Notes: generated by a model from the letters alone, not told the origin. 7,206 nucleotides of DNA from an uncultured Clostridia bacterium (GCA_946408865.1 CAMJTZ010000095.1:1-7206), one strand, 5' to 3'. Numbered from the stretch's first letter, positions 1-6,565 are shown. A program made the numbers and translations.

Positions 1-160
1 GTACATCTTCGATTTCATTTTCCCGCCGTCCCCGCGTTGTCACGCTGACCGAGAAGGCGAAAGACGGATCCTGATCCAGCAATTTCGCTACCAGCGTACC
101 TTTCCCCGCGCCGGAGGGCCCTGAGATCACCAGAAGCATTCCCTTTCGGATTTCTTTCAT
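1..160 (-). CDS. gmk: Guanylate kinase, N-terminal part (runs off the window)
   Basis: Guanylate kinase transfers a phosphate from ATP to GMP to give GDP in the cytoplasm, a step of purine salvage and GTP supply. The first 53 codons are present and the frame is open to the window edge; the family is about 200 residues long, so roughly three quarters is missing. The P-loop GPSGAGKGT lies at residues 14-22, and [11 protein letters not shown] (38-48) matches the start of the GMP-binding segment. The ATG overlaps the remA stop as ATGA, and a purine-rich Shine-Dalgarno (GAGGAGAAGG) sits just upstream inside remA, which points to translational coupling. The position directly after remA matches the Bacillus order yloC-remA-gmk, where rpoZ usually follows. 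The truncation comes from the window boundary and is not a lesion. Confidence 0.95.
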   Translation of the reverse strand, partial: MKEIRKGMLLVISGPSGAGKGTLVAKLLDQDPSFAFSVSVTTRGRRENEIEDV

Positions 161-411
161 ATTTCCTTCTCCTCAGCCTTCCCGTCGATCCGTGCCGCAA
201 TGGTTTCCGGCAGCAGCGGTGACAGGATCACGTGTTCGGAATCGGTCACCAGCACCGCGCGCGTTCTGTGTCCGCAGGTGGCGTCGATCACATGCCCCGC
301 GTCCCGCGCGTCCTGAATCAGCCGGCGTACCGGAGCCGCGTCCGGGGAAACAACGGCGATCAGCCTGTGTGCTGCCGCCATGTTCCCGTAACCTACGTTA
401 ATGAATTTCAT
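157..411 (-). CDS. remA: RemA-family (DUF370) DNA-binding regulator
   Basis: This 84-residue protein belongs to the RemA/YlzA family. In Bacillus subtilis RemA is a DNA-binding activator of biofilm matrix and osmoprotection genes; its targets here are unknown. The family signature is clear throughout: KFINVGYGN at residues 2-10, [16 protein letters not shown] at 21-36, and the central IDAT-GHRTRAV and SEHVILS blocks. Arg16 and Pro27 line up with B. subtilis Arg18 and Pro29, residues I recall as functionally important. I chose the ATG at 411: GGAG (minus strand, 420-423) lies 8 bases upstream and the protein then begins MKFIN as in homologues. An upstream GTG at 420 would overlap the yicC stop as GTGA but has no spaced ribosome site. 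The gene sits 5 bases after yicC and overlaps gmk by 4. Confidence 0.93.
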   Translation of the reverse strand: MKFINVGYGNMAAAHRLIAVVSPDAAPVRRLIQDARDAGHVIDATCGHRTRAVLVTDSEHVILSPLLPETIAARIDGKAEEKEI

Positions 412-416
412 CGCTG

Positions 417-1289
417 TCACTCCACATTCTGAACCTGTTCCCGCAGTTTTTCAATCTCGCTCTTAAGGTCCACCACATATTTTGCGATCTCAGCATCCTG
501 GGCTTTGGACCCGATCGTATTCACTTCGCGGTTCATTTCCTGGATCAGGAAATCCATTTTCTTGCCGGTCTCGCCTTCCGCTTCGAGAAAACTGCGCATC
601 TGGACAATATGACTTTCCAGGCGGGACAGCTCCTCGTCGATGGCGCACCGGTCCGCCATGATGGCCGTTTCCTGTGCCAGCCGCTGCGGATCCACGCCCT
701 CGGTCAGAAGCGCCTTCAGCCGCTCCCCGAGCTTCTCCCGGTATTCGGTTACAACTTTCGGCGCCCGTTCAAGCACCTTCAGCCGCAGTTCAGCCACTGC
801 GTCGAGGTGAATCCGGAGATCCTCCTTCAGGTGCGCGCCTTCCTTCCCGCGCATGACCGTCATCTGCTCCAGTGCGGTCCGGAGCGCTTCCGCGCACATT
901 GCGCTGATCAGACTTTGGTCCATTTCTTTCTCTGTCAGCGTAACGACGCCCTCCATGGCGAGCAGTTTGCTGACGCTCATGTCATACTCCGCGCCGATCG
1001 TTCCTTCGAGAACTTTCCCGGTTTCGCAGTACTGCCGGGCCAGTTCCTCGTCCACGCTGATCTGCACCGCAGAGCTTTCCGTGCTCCGCACCGTCAGAAA
1101 AACGTCCACATGCCCGCGTTTCAGCGTTTTTCCGGTTTCTTCCCTGACGACAGGTTCCAGGAAGGCGATATTCCGCGGAAGACGCAGCCCCAGATCCAGA
1201 AAGCGGTGATTGACGGATTTGATTTCGGCGGTGACTTCCCATCCGTTCCGCTGCACCCGTCCGGTTCCGCATCCTGTCATACTCTGCAT
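417..1289 (-). CDS. yicC: YicC/YloC-family endoribonuclease
   Basis: This 290-residue protein has the usual YicC length and both family regions. The N-terminal YicC-like domain covers about residues 1-155, opening with [10 protein letters not shown] and continuing with [14 protein letters not shown] (25-38). The C-terminal DUF1732 part (about 207-290) carries [42 protein letters not shown] and a LREQVQNVE ending, close to the E. coli and Bacillus proteins. Family members have been shown to be endoribonucleases; E. coli YicC takes part in small-RNA turnover. The cellular substrate here cannot be told from sequence. A GAGG ribosome site lies 9 bases upstream of the ATG. It is the first gene behind the promoter at 1323-1351 and is followed by remA and gmk, the conserved Firmicute order, so it probably leads that operon. 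Confidence 0.95.
   Translation of the reverse strand: MQSMTGCGTGRVQRNGWEVTAEIKSVNHRFLDLGLRLPRNIAFLEPVVREETGKTLKRGHVDVFLTVRSTESSAVQISVDEELARQYCETGKVLEGTIGAEYDMSVSKLLAMEGVVTLTEKEMDQSLISAMCAEALRTALEQMTVMRGKEGAHLKEDLRIHLDAVAELRLKVLERAPKVVTEYREKLGERLKALLTEGVDPQRLAQETAIMADRCAIDEELSRLESHIVQMRSFLEAEGETGKKMDFLIQEMNREVNTIGSKAQDAEIAKYVVDLKSEIEKLREQVQNVE
420..423 (-). promoter_or_regulatory. Shine-Dalgarno GGAG that fixes the remA start
   Basis: GGAG on the minus strand lies 8 bases before the ATG at 411 and overlaps the last bases of yicC. It would be too close to, and partly inside, an initiation complex on the alternative GTG at 420. It therefore favours the 84-residue RemA over the 87-residue version. 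Confidence 0.6.
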
Positions 1290-1322
1290 CGTCTGTCGCC
1301 TCTTCCTTCTTATGTGGCAGAA

Positions 1323-1351
1323 ATTATATCATTCGTCTGTCAAAAACGCAA
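1323..1351 (-). promoter_or_regulatory. Sigma-A-type extended -10 promoter for yicC-remA-gmk
   Basis: Read on the minus strand, the 64-base gap between the arsC-like gene and yicC contains a perfect TATAAT (1323-1328) preceded by TG at the extended -10 position (TGATATAAT). A partial -35, TTGCGT (1346-1351), lies 17 bases upstream. Transcription would start near the A at 1315, giving a leader of about 26 bases with just the ribosome site. A consensus TTGACA also occurs at 1338-1343 but is only 9 bases from the -10, too close to serve as its -35. Confidence 0.7.
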
Positions 1352-1353
1352 AC

Positions 1354-1692
1354 TTATTCCCATGTATCCCAGATCTCAGGCTGGTATCCGCTTGTCACCC
1401 GGTTGCCGTTCCGGACGATGGGCGTTTTCAGCATCCACGGATTCTCCCGGATCGCGGGAATCAGCAGTTCCGCCCGGTCGTAGTAGCAGGCCGGGTGTTC
1501 CTTCACCTTTTTGTCCTCGCGGTCGATCAGTTTTTCCATGCCGATCGCGTCGAGCATCAGCCGCACTTCCCGCTCCCCGAGCGGATGCTTTTTCAGGTCC
1601 ATGCTCTGGAAGGGAATCCGCCGCTCCTTGAAATAGCGTTCCGCCTTCTGCGTGTCGAAGTTCTTTTTCCCGGCGTAGATCTGGATATTCAT
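1354..1692 (-). CDS. ArsC/Spx-fold thioredoxin-like protein lacking the usual N-terminal cysteine
   Basis: This 112-residue protein matches the ArsC-like (arsenate reductase/Spx/YffB) family in length and layout. It has a first beta strand MNIQIYAG, then KKNFDTQKAERYFKERRI (residues 9-26) where ArsC and Spx carry their redox cysteine, and a conserved KTPIVRNG cis-proline segment at 89-96. It ends GYQPEIWDTWE. The position normally held by the catalytic cysteine appears to be Asn11; the only cysteine is Cys69, in HPACYY. Arsenate reduction by the classic mechanism is therefore unlikely. A regulatory (Spx-like) or non-catalytic role is possible but unproven. The start is 3 bases after the loader's stop, and AAAGGTG overlapping that stop serves as the ribosome site, so it is probably the last gene of the operon before the yicC promoter. 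Confidence 0.85.
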   Translation of the reverse strand: MNIQIYAGKKNFDTQKAERYFKERRIPFQSMDLKKHPLGEREVRLMLDAIGMEKLIDREDKKVKEHPACYYDRAELLIPAIRENPWMLKTPIVRNGNRVTSGYQPEIWDTWE

Positions 1693-1695
1693 ATT

Positions 1696-2661
1696 TCACC
1701 TTTCCGTCTTCCGAAGGTCGTTGCCTTCCAGCAGGATAATCCGGCAGTTCTGCGGGTCGTTCAGCCGTGAAGCGATCCGTTCCGTGTAGCGTTCCCGCAG
1801 CTCCTTCAGCGTCAGGTTCGTGCTGATGACCGTGGAAAGTCCGCGGCTCTGCCGTTCGTTGATCAGCTGGAAAAGCTGCTCCACTGTAATGTTCTGCATC
1901 AGCGGTTCGCTGCCGAGATCGTCCAGCATCAGCACGGGAATCTCTTCAAGTTCCCGCACGCCGCATTCACCGTCAAAGTAGCTCTTACGCGCCATTTGCA
2001 GAAAAGTATAGGCGCTGACAATCAGCACGTTGACCCCGCGCTCGATCAGCCTCGCGGCCATCGCCCGCATCAGGAAGGTCTTTCCCAGTCCGCTCTTCCC
2101 GCTCAGCAGAATGTCTCTTGTGGCTGCTTCGGGCCAGGCGTCCGCCCATTCCTCGCACTGCCGTCTCGCCAGTTCGGTCAGCTGGCGCTGTGTGATCCCC
2201 GGCTGCACCTGTGTCTCCGGAATGATTCCGGCGTTGAATTTTTCAAACGTTTCATCCGCGTTTTTCCCGAGGCCGATCCGCTCGCGGATTTTTTCCTGAT
2301 AGGCTTTCAGAAGGCATTCGCACGGCTCTTTGATCAGCTCGCCGGTGTAACCCGTATCCCGGCAGATTGCGCATCGGCATACCGGCTCCAGATAATCCTC
2401 CGGCAGTCCGTTCGCCTTCAGCGCGGCGGCAATCTCGTCGTTTGCCGCCTTCATCCGTTCCTCAAGGCGGTCCGTATCCGCGTTCCCGTCAAGCATCCTG
2501 TGGATGGTTCCGAAAATCAGATTCTCCCGTTCCGCCATCATCCGGCTGATCTCCGGAAACTCTCTGCGGATTCTTTCCCGCCGGTCGGCTTCCTCCTGCT
2601 CATTCCGGTTTCGCTGTGCAGCGTATTCCGCGTCCAGCTCGTTCAGCAGGTCTTCACGCAT
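1696..2661 (-). CDS. dnaC: DnaC/DnaI-like AAA+ helicase loader with N-terminal cysteine cluster
   Basis: A 321-residue ATPase of the DnaC/DnaI/IstB type, expected to load the replicative helicase onto single-stranded DNA. The N-terminal 85 or so residues are charged and helical. A probable zinc-binding cluster CxC-x2-C-x13-CxC follows at Cys95, 97, 100, 114 and 116, comparable to the zinc domain of Bacillus DnaI. The AAA+ domain has Walker A GKSGLGKT (188-195), Walker B LMLDDLG with Asp247-Asp248, sensor-1 STN (280-282), and Arg295/Arg299 in ERIASRL as arginine-finger or sensor-2 candidates. I chose the ATG at 2661 because AAAGGAG lies 10 bases upstream; an ATG at 2688 in the same frame has no ribosome site. 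It overlaps the DnaD-like gene by 8 bases, suggesting coupled production of the pair. An IstB transposition helper is less likely, as no IstA lies nearby. The symbol follows E. coli; in Bacillus the loader is dnaI. Confidence 0.88.
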   Translation of the reverse strand: MREDLLNELDAEYAAQRNRNEQEEADRRERIRREFPEISRMMAERENLIFGTIHRMLDGNADTDRLEERMKAANDEIAAALKANGLPEDYLEPVCRCAICRDTGYTGELIKEPCECLLKAYQEKIRERIGLGKNADETFEKFNAGIIPETQVQPGITQRQLTELARRQCEEWADAWPEAATRDILLSGKSGLGKTFLMRAMAARLIERGVNVLIVSAYTFLQMARKSYFDGECGVRELEEIPVLMLDDLGSEPLMQNITVEQLFQLINERQSRGLSTVISTNLTLKELRERYTERIASRLNDPQNCRIILLEGNDLRKTER

Positions 2662-4153
2662 CCTTCCCGCTCTCCTTTCCGGAAACATTCATCGAGGAAA
2701 TCATCCGCTGCATAGCCTCCTGCTGTTCATTGTCGTAATCGCGCTGCCCATACCGCTGCGCGTTTACGGTATTTCTCGCGCTGTTCTTTCCCGCGGTCTG
2801 CGCCTGCGCCTTTTCGGCGTGCGCCAGCTGGCTCTGCTTCACAGCCTCCGGCGTGCGGATTCCTTCCGCGGCCCACGCTTCCAGCGTCCTGTCCATGTAT
2901 GCCGCCGGCCGTTTCGCTTCGAACGCCATATCCGCCGCCAGCGAGATCATTTCCCGGCTGAATCCGAGTCCGTTCTCCCACCGGTCCAGCAGCTGCATGG
3001 CTTTCTGTCCGATATCCGTATCCCGTCCGGCCCATTTCGACCGCAGCTTCGTCAGGAATTCTTCTTTTTCATGGAACGCGCTGATATGCTCCCGGATCTG
3101 TTCCGCTTCCGTGAACCCGCGCTCCTGCCAGCTTTCCAGCAGCTTCATAACCGAGTCGAAGCGCTTCTGTTTCGCGGCGCACTCCTTTGCGGCCAGCAGG
3201 ATGATTTCCTGCGGATATTTCTCCAGCATCAGCGCATACAGTTTCTGCTGTGACGGCGTCGGTGCGCCGTACTGGCCCAGTTCGGTCAGCACGGCCTTCA
3301 GATCGCTCCGGTGTTTTTCGGTTTCAGCCAGGTCTTCTTTTCCGAGCTGTCCTTTCTTTCCTTTGCTGCGGTAGGTAGTCTCCAGAATCGCGTCGAGCAG
3401 ACCCAGGCTCGGCGCGCTCGTCCCCATCCGGTCGCAGGCTTCCTCGATGGCCTCCTGTGTAAAATGCCACTCTCCCGTCCATTTGCGGTACAGTGCTATA
3501 TTCGCATCGGAAGGATTGAAGCGCATCCCCATTTTCCGCAGCACCTTCCGGAATCCGGCGGTTGTCGTCTCGTCGCGTGCGAGCACCGCTTCCGCGTCTT
3601 CCGCGGTATAGGCTTTCTCGTCTGCCAGCCGCATCGCCACTTTTTCCGCGTCTTTGATCCGGAAGCTTTTTCCGCGTGTCCGGCTCATGTATTTGAGCAG
3701 CATGATGATCACTTCCGTGGAAAGGTTCATCTCCTCTTTCCACTCGTAGCATGCAGCAATTTCGGATCCGTGAAAATCACGTACGTCTTCGAAGCTGCTT
3801 TCAATCTCGCGGCTGAAGCGTACATATTCCGGATCCGGTCCGTCGTCGTTCACAAGACTCTTCTGTTTGATATTGATGTATTCCCAGGCAGGCGGATTGT
3901 CCGCGATCCGCCGGACGATCCCGCGGCGTTCCCAGTATCGGAACGCCGCCAGAATCTCTTCCTCGCTCATGCCGAGTTCCCGGCTGATCGTGTTCAGATC
4001 CGTTTCTTTTCTTGGGTGGTAACAGCACAGCAGACCGAACAGGTATACTTTGACATATTCGCCCTTTGCCCCGGGCAGGTATTCCAGAATAAACTGGTTC
4101 TCCACCGGAGTGATGTCAAACATGGCAAAATGGTCGTCAAAGGCGAATGTCAT
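2654..4153 (-). CDS. DnaD-domain replication initiation protein with several DnaD-like units
   Basis: This 499-residue protein appears to be a primosome component of the DnaD/DnaB type used by Firmicutes to bring the helicase loader to origin or fork DNA. Residues about 16-98 look like the winged-helix domain of that family (VENQFILEYLPGA, then SRELGMSEEEILAAFRYWERRGIV). Helical units resembling DnaD_2 follow at about 127-192, 205-262, 293-353 and 374-438. The last two share a clear pattern: FDSVMKLLESWQERGFTEAE and AAYMDRTLEAWAAEGIRTPE. The C-terminal 60 residues are polar, Gln-rich and probably disordered. It is longer than B. subtilis DnaD (about 230) and closer to DnaB (about 470). GGGGAGGA (4164-4171) lies 10 bases before the ATG, in the 19-base gap after nfnB. 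The downstream overlapping loader gene supports a replication role. Confidence 0.85.
   Translation of the reverse strand: MTFAFDDHFAMFDITPVENQFILEYLPGAKGEYVKVYLFGLLCCYHPRKETDLNTISRELGMSEEEILAAFRYWERRGIVRRIADNPPAWEYINIKQKSLVNDDGPDPEYVRFSREIESSFEDVRDFHGSEIAACYEWKEEMNLSTEVIIMLLKYMSRTRGKSFRIKDAEKVAMRLADEKAYTAEDAEAVLARDETTTAGFRKVLRKMGMRFNPSDANIALYRKWTGEWHFTQEAIEEACDRMGTSAPSLGLLDAILETTYRSKGKKGQLGKEDLAETEKHRSDLKAVLTELGQYGAPTPSQQKLYALMLEKYPQEIILLAAKECAAKQKRFDSVMKLLESWQERGFTEAEQIREHISAFHEKEEFLTKLRSKWAGRDTDIGQKAMQLLDRWENGLGFSREMISLAADMAFEAKRPAAYMDRTLEAWAAEGIRTPEAVKQSQLAHAEKAQAQTAGKNSARNTVNAQRYGQRDYDNEQQEAMQRMISSMNVSGKESGKDA
2672..2678 (-). promoter_or_regulatory. Shine-Dalgarno AAAGGAG that fixes the helicase-loader start
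   Basis: AAAGGAG on the minus strand lies 10 bases before the ATG at 2661 and inside the end of the upstream DnaD-like gene. It lies downstream of the alternative ATG at 2688 and so cannot serve it. It supports the shorter 321-residue loader. Confidence 0.55.
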
Positions 4154-4172
4154 GGGTACTCTGTCCTCCCCG

Positions 4173-5561
4173 TCAGTCGGGATGATCCTCCAGGATGGCG
4201 GCCGCTGCCTTCTTCCCGGCGCCCATCGCCAGGATCACGGTCGCGGCGCCGGTCACGGCGTCTCCTCCCGCGTATACGTTTTTCATGCCGGTGCGTCCGT
4301 TCTCGTCCGCCTGGATGCCTCCCCATTTTTCCGTGGGAAGATCCGGCGTGGTCTTCTTGATCAGCGGGTTCGGACTGTTGCCGATCGCGACGATAACGGT
4401 TTCAGCCGGAAGCTGAAATTCGCTTCCCGCCACCGGAACAGGGCGTCTCCTGCCCCTTTCGTCCGGCTCGCCCAGCTGCATTTCGATGCAGTTCATGGCT
4501 TTGACAAATCCGTTTTCGTCTCCTTCGATGGAAGTCGGCGCCGTCAGCATTTTGAATACGATGCCTTCTTCCTTGGCGTGATGGACTTCCTCAGCCCGTG
4601 CGGGCATTTCCTTTTCGCTCCGGCGGTAAACAATTGTCACTTCCGCTCCCAGGCGTTTTGCGCACCGCGCCGCGTCCATGGCAACGTTGCCGCCGCCGAT
4701 GACGGCTACCCGGCTGCCGATCTTCACTGGCGTGTCGTGTTCCGGGAATGTGTAGGCTTTCATCAGGTTCAGGCGGGTCAGGAATTCGTTGGCGGAATAG
4801 ACACCGCACAGGTTTTCCCCGGGAATCTTCTGGAAGTTCGGCAGGCCTGCGCCGCTGCCGATGAAAACGGCGTCGTTTCCTTCCTCCAGCAGTTCACTGA
4901 CCGTAAAGGCCTTTCCGGCCACGGCGTTCGTGAGAATCTTCACGCCCATCTGTCGGAGCGTCTCGATCTCGCGGGCCACCAGCGCCTTGGGCAGCCGGAA
5001 TTCCGGAATACCGTACATCAGGACGCCGCCGGCGGTGTGCAGCGCTTCATAGATCGTAACGTCCCATCCGGCTTTTGCCAGTTCTCCGGCGCAGGTCAGT
5101 CCCGCGGGGCCGCTGCCGATCACGGCCGCCTTCTTTCCGCAGGGGGCTTTCTTCGGACTCTGCGCGGTACCTTCGGCCATCGCCGTATCCGCGGCGAAGC
5201 GCTCCAGACGGCCGATCGCGACCGGCTCGCCCTTGATGCCGCGTACGCATTTGCTTTCACACTGGCTTTCCTGCGGGCATACCCGTCCGCAAATGGCGGG
5301 CAGTGCGTTCTGGCTCCGGATCACAGCGTACGCGCCGACCGGATCGCCTTCCTTGATCTTCTGGATAAAGTCCGGGATCGGCACATTCACGGGACAGCCG
5401 CTGACGCACGGACTGTTCTTGCAGTGCAGGCAGCGGTCCGCTTCCTCCATCGCGATTTCCCGGGTGTATCCCAGCGCGACTTCCTTAAAGTTGGCGGCCC
5501 GTACGGCAGGTTCCTGCTCGGGCATGGGATTTTTTACAAGCGACATATTCGGCATGTTCAT
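4173..5561 (-). CDS. nfnB: NfnB-type NADPH-binding subunit of ferredoxin:NADP+ oxidoreductase (GltD/GltA-like)
   Basis: A 462-residue flavoprotein, often annotated as glutamate synthase small subunit (gltA). With NfnA encoded directly upstream, the large subunit of NADH-dependent reduced ferredoxin:NADP+ oxidoreductase fits better. That cytoplasmic complex links NADH, NADPH and ferredoxin by flavin-based electron bifurcation. Eight cysteines for two [4Fe-4S] clusters are visible: Cys44, 47, 52, 56 and Cys91, 95, 101, 105. The FAD dinucleotide fold has GSGPAG at 149-154, the NADPH fold GGGNVAMDAAR at 289-299, and the C-terminal FAD segment is YAGGDAVTGAATVILAMGAG (430-449). The start overlaps the nfnA stop as ATGA. 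GGGGAGG lies only 4 bases before this ATG and 10 before the ATG at 5555, which gives MPNMSL; the latter start is possible. A sulfide dehydrogenase (SudA) activity cannot be excluded from sequence. Confidence 0.9.
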   Translation of the reverse strand: MNMPNMSLVKNPMPEQEPAVRAANFKEVALGYTREIAMEEADRCLHCKNSPCVSGCPVNVPIPDFIQKIKEGDPVGAYAVIRSQNALPAICGRVCPQESQCESKCVRGIKGEPVAIGRLERFAADTAMAEGTAQSPKKAPCGKKAAVIGSGPAGLTCAGELAKAGWDVTIYEALHTAGGVLMYGIPEFRLPKALVAREIETLRQMGVKILTNAVAGKAFTVSELLEEGNDAVFIGSGAGLPNFQKIPGENLCGVYSANEFLTRLNLMKAYTFPEHDTPVKIGSRVAVIGGGNVAMDAARCAKRLGAEVTIVYRRSEKEMPARAEEVHHAKEEGIVFKMLTAPTSIEGDENGFVKAMNCIEMQLGEPDERGRRRPVPVAGSEFQLPAETVIVAIGNSPNPLIKKTTPDLPTEKWGGIQADENGRTGMKNVYAGGDAVTGAATVILAMGAGKKAAAAILEDHPD

Positions 5562-6400
5562 CTCGCCTCCCCGGTGATTCTGCAGATGTGTTTTTCGCGC
5601 GCCTGCGTCTCTTCCGGCCGGAACATCCGGCCGCGTGCCATCGCCTCGTCAAAATCGACCAGGTGTCCGTCAAAGTCCGGCCCGTCGACGCAGGCAAACT
5701 TCGTTTCGCCGCCGACGGTCAGCCGGCATCCGCCGCACATCCCTGTTCCGTCGATCATAATCGGATTCATGCTCACGATCGTTTTGATCCCGAGCGGCCG
5801 GGTCATTTCGCTGACTGCCTTCATCATCGGCAGCGGCCCGATCGCGATGACAGTATCGTAGCCGCGCCCGGCCTGAATCTGTTTCTCCAGCGCCTGGGTC
5901 ACGAATCCCTTGTTGCCGTTGCTTCCGTCGTCCGTCATGATGATCAGGTTCGTGCATGCGGCTTCCAGCTCGTCCTTCAGGATGATCAGGTGCTCGTTCC
6001 GGAATCCGACGATCAGGTCAACCTCAGCCCCGGCTTCGTGCAGCGCTTTGGCCTGTGGATAGGCGATCGCGACGCCCAGACCGCCGCCGATCACGGCCGC
6101 CCGCCGAATTCCTTCTGTTTTGCTCGGCTCGCCCAGCGGGCCGACAAAGTCCAGCAGCTCGTCCCCCTCGTTGAGCGTGTTCAGCTTCTCCGTCGTATAT
6201 CCGACGCGCTGGAAAATAATCGTTACCGTACCCTTTTCCCGGTCATATCCCGCAATCGTCAGGGGAACGCGCTCGCCCTCCTCATCGATGCGGAAAATAA
6301 TAAACTGGCCCGGCATTGCCTTCCTGGCTACCAGCGGGGCTTTTATTTCCATCAGCGTGGTGGTTTCGTTCAGTTCTTCTTTTCTGACAATGGGGTACAC
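5558..6400 (-). CDS. nfnA: NfnA-type NADH-binding subunit of ferredoxin:NADP+ oxidoreductase
   Basis: A 280-residue ferredoxin-NADP reductase-like protein, the small partner of NfnB (also annotated as subunit alpha, SudB or a PyrK-like protein). The FAD domain shows PGQFIIFRIDEEGERVPLTIAGYD at about residues 30-53, with the flavin-contacting RVPLT. The nucleotide-binding domain begins AAVIGGGLGVA (101-111) and includes VIAIGPLPMM (184-193). The [2Fe-2S] site has Cys222-x2-Cys225-x11-Cys237. Asp217, five residues before the first cysteine in DGTGMCGGC, is a candidate for the aspartate ligand reported in Thermotoga and Pyrococcus Nfn. Translation starts with GTG, supported by GGGAGG 9 bases upstream and by the MYPIV opening typical of homologues. 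A promoter lies at 6436-6464. PyrK is less likely because the partner gene is NfnB and no pyrD is present. Confidence 0.9.
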   Translation of the reverse strand: MYPIVRKEELNETTTLMEIKAPLVARKAMPGQFIIFRIDEEGERVPLTIAGYDREKGTVTIIFQRVGYTTEKLNTLNEGDELLDFVGPLGEPSKTEGIRRAAVIGGGLGVAIAYPQAKALHEAGAEVDLIVGFRNEHLIILKDELEAACTNLIIMTDDGSNGNKGFVTQALEKQIQAGRGYDTVIAIGPLPMMKAVSEMTRPLGIKTIVSMNPIMIDGTGMCGGCRLTVGGETKFACVDGPDFDGHLVDFDEAMARGRMFRPEETQAREKHICRITGEAR

Positions 6401-6435
6401 TTGCTGTTCCCTCCCGTTTTCTTCAGAATGAATTT

Positions 6436-6464
6436 ATTTTACTCTTTTCCGCTTTCCTTCGCAA
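6436..6464 (-). promoter_or_regulatory. Probable sigma-A promoter for the nfnA operon
   Basis: On the minus strand, TTGCGA (6459-6464, four of six consensus bases) and TAAAAT (6436-6441, five of six) are separated by exactly 17 bases. A purine-rich spacer lies between them. Transcription would begin around 6428, giving a leader of roughly 28 bases that contains the GGGAGG ribosome site. It lies between the fba terminator and nfnA, as expected for a separate unit. Confidence 0.5.
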
Positions 6465-6499
6465 CAATAACACTGTCTTCCTTCCGTTTTTCCGGATCG

Positions 6500-6540
6500 G
6501 CGGAAAGAAACAGCGCTGAAGCTTTTTCAGCTTCAGCGCC
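6500..6540 (-). terminator. Intrinsic terminator of fba
   Basis: A perfect 11-bp inverted repeat, GCGCTGAAGCT (6513-6523) and AGCTTCAGCGC (6529-6539), encloses a 5-base loop. Read on the minus strand it is followed by TGTTTCTTTCC, a T-rich tail. It begins 26 bases after the fba stop. No T-rich run follows the hairpin on the plus strand, so it looks one-directional. Confidence 0.88.
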
Positions 6541-6565
6541 GTGATAGGGATCGTATGCTGTCGGA

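Larger units (their letters stand above)
6401..6565. other. Intergenic region between fba and nfnA
   Basis: This is the longest stretch without a gene in the window. It holds the fba terminator and the nfnA promoter and ribosome site. Apart from those and a weak second hairpin (6487-6508), I see no small reading frame with a ribosome site, no RNA gene and no recognisable riboswitch. Confidence 0.7.

Noticed and set aside
412..420. GTG at 420 as the remA start
   Set aside because: The GTGA overlap with yicC is attractive, but no spaced ribosome site precedes it, and homologues begin close to the KFIN block, which fits the ATG at 411.
609..1631. A 340-codon plus-strand frame opposite yicC and the arsC-like gene, and similar frames at 3311-4360 and 5588-6544
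   Set aside because: All are mirrors of well-supported minus-strand genes, with no recognisable domains, and they cross intergenic regions and promoters of the real genes.
2661..2688. Upstream ATG at 2688 as the start of the helicase loader
   Set aside because: It lacks a ribosome site and would deepen the overlap with the DnaD-like gene to 35 bases; the ATG at 2661 has AAAGGAG at 10 bases.
4050..5861. A 603-codon open frame on the plus strand opposite nfnB and parts of its neighbours
   Set aside because: It is antisense to clearly recognisable proteins, is low in complexity (rich in Arg, Ala, Phe, His), matches no family I know, and spans several gene junctions. GC-rich codon bias on the other strand explains its lack of stops.
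6455..6475. TGTTATTGTTGC upstream of nfnA as an operator for the redox regulator Rex
   Set aside because: A Rex site should be an inverted repeat of TTGTTAA/TTGTGAA type. These bases form at best a direct repeat, without the matching half.
6487..6508. A second, 8-pair hairpin beyond the fba terminator
   Set aside because: It includes a G-T pair, has no T-rich tail on the minus strand and overlaps the tail of the real terminator. It may be chance.
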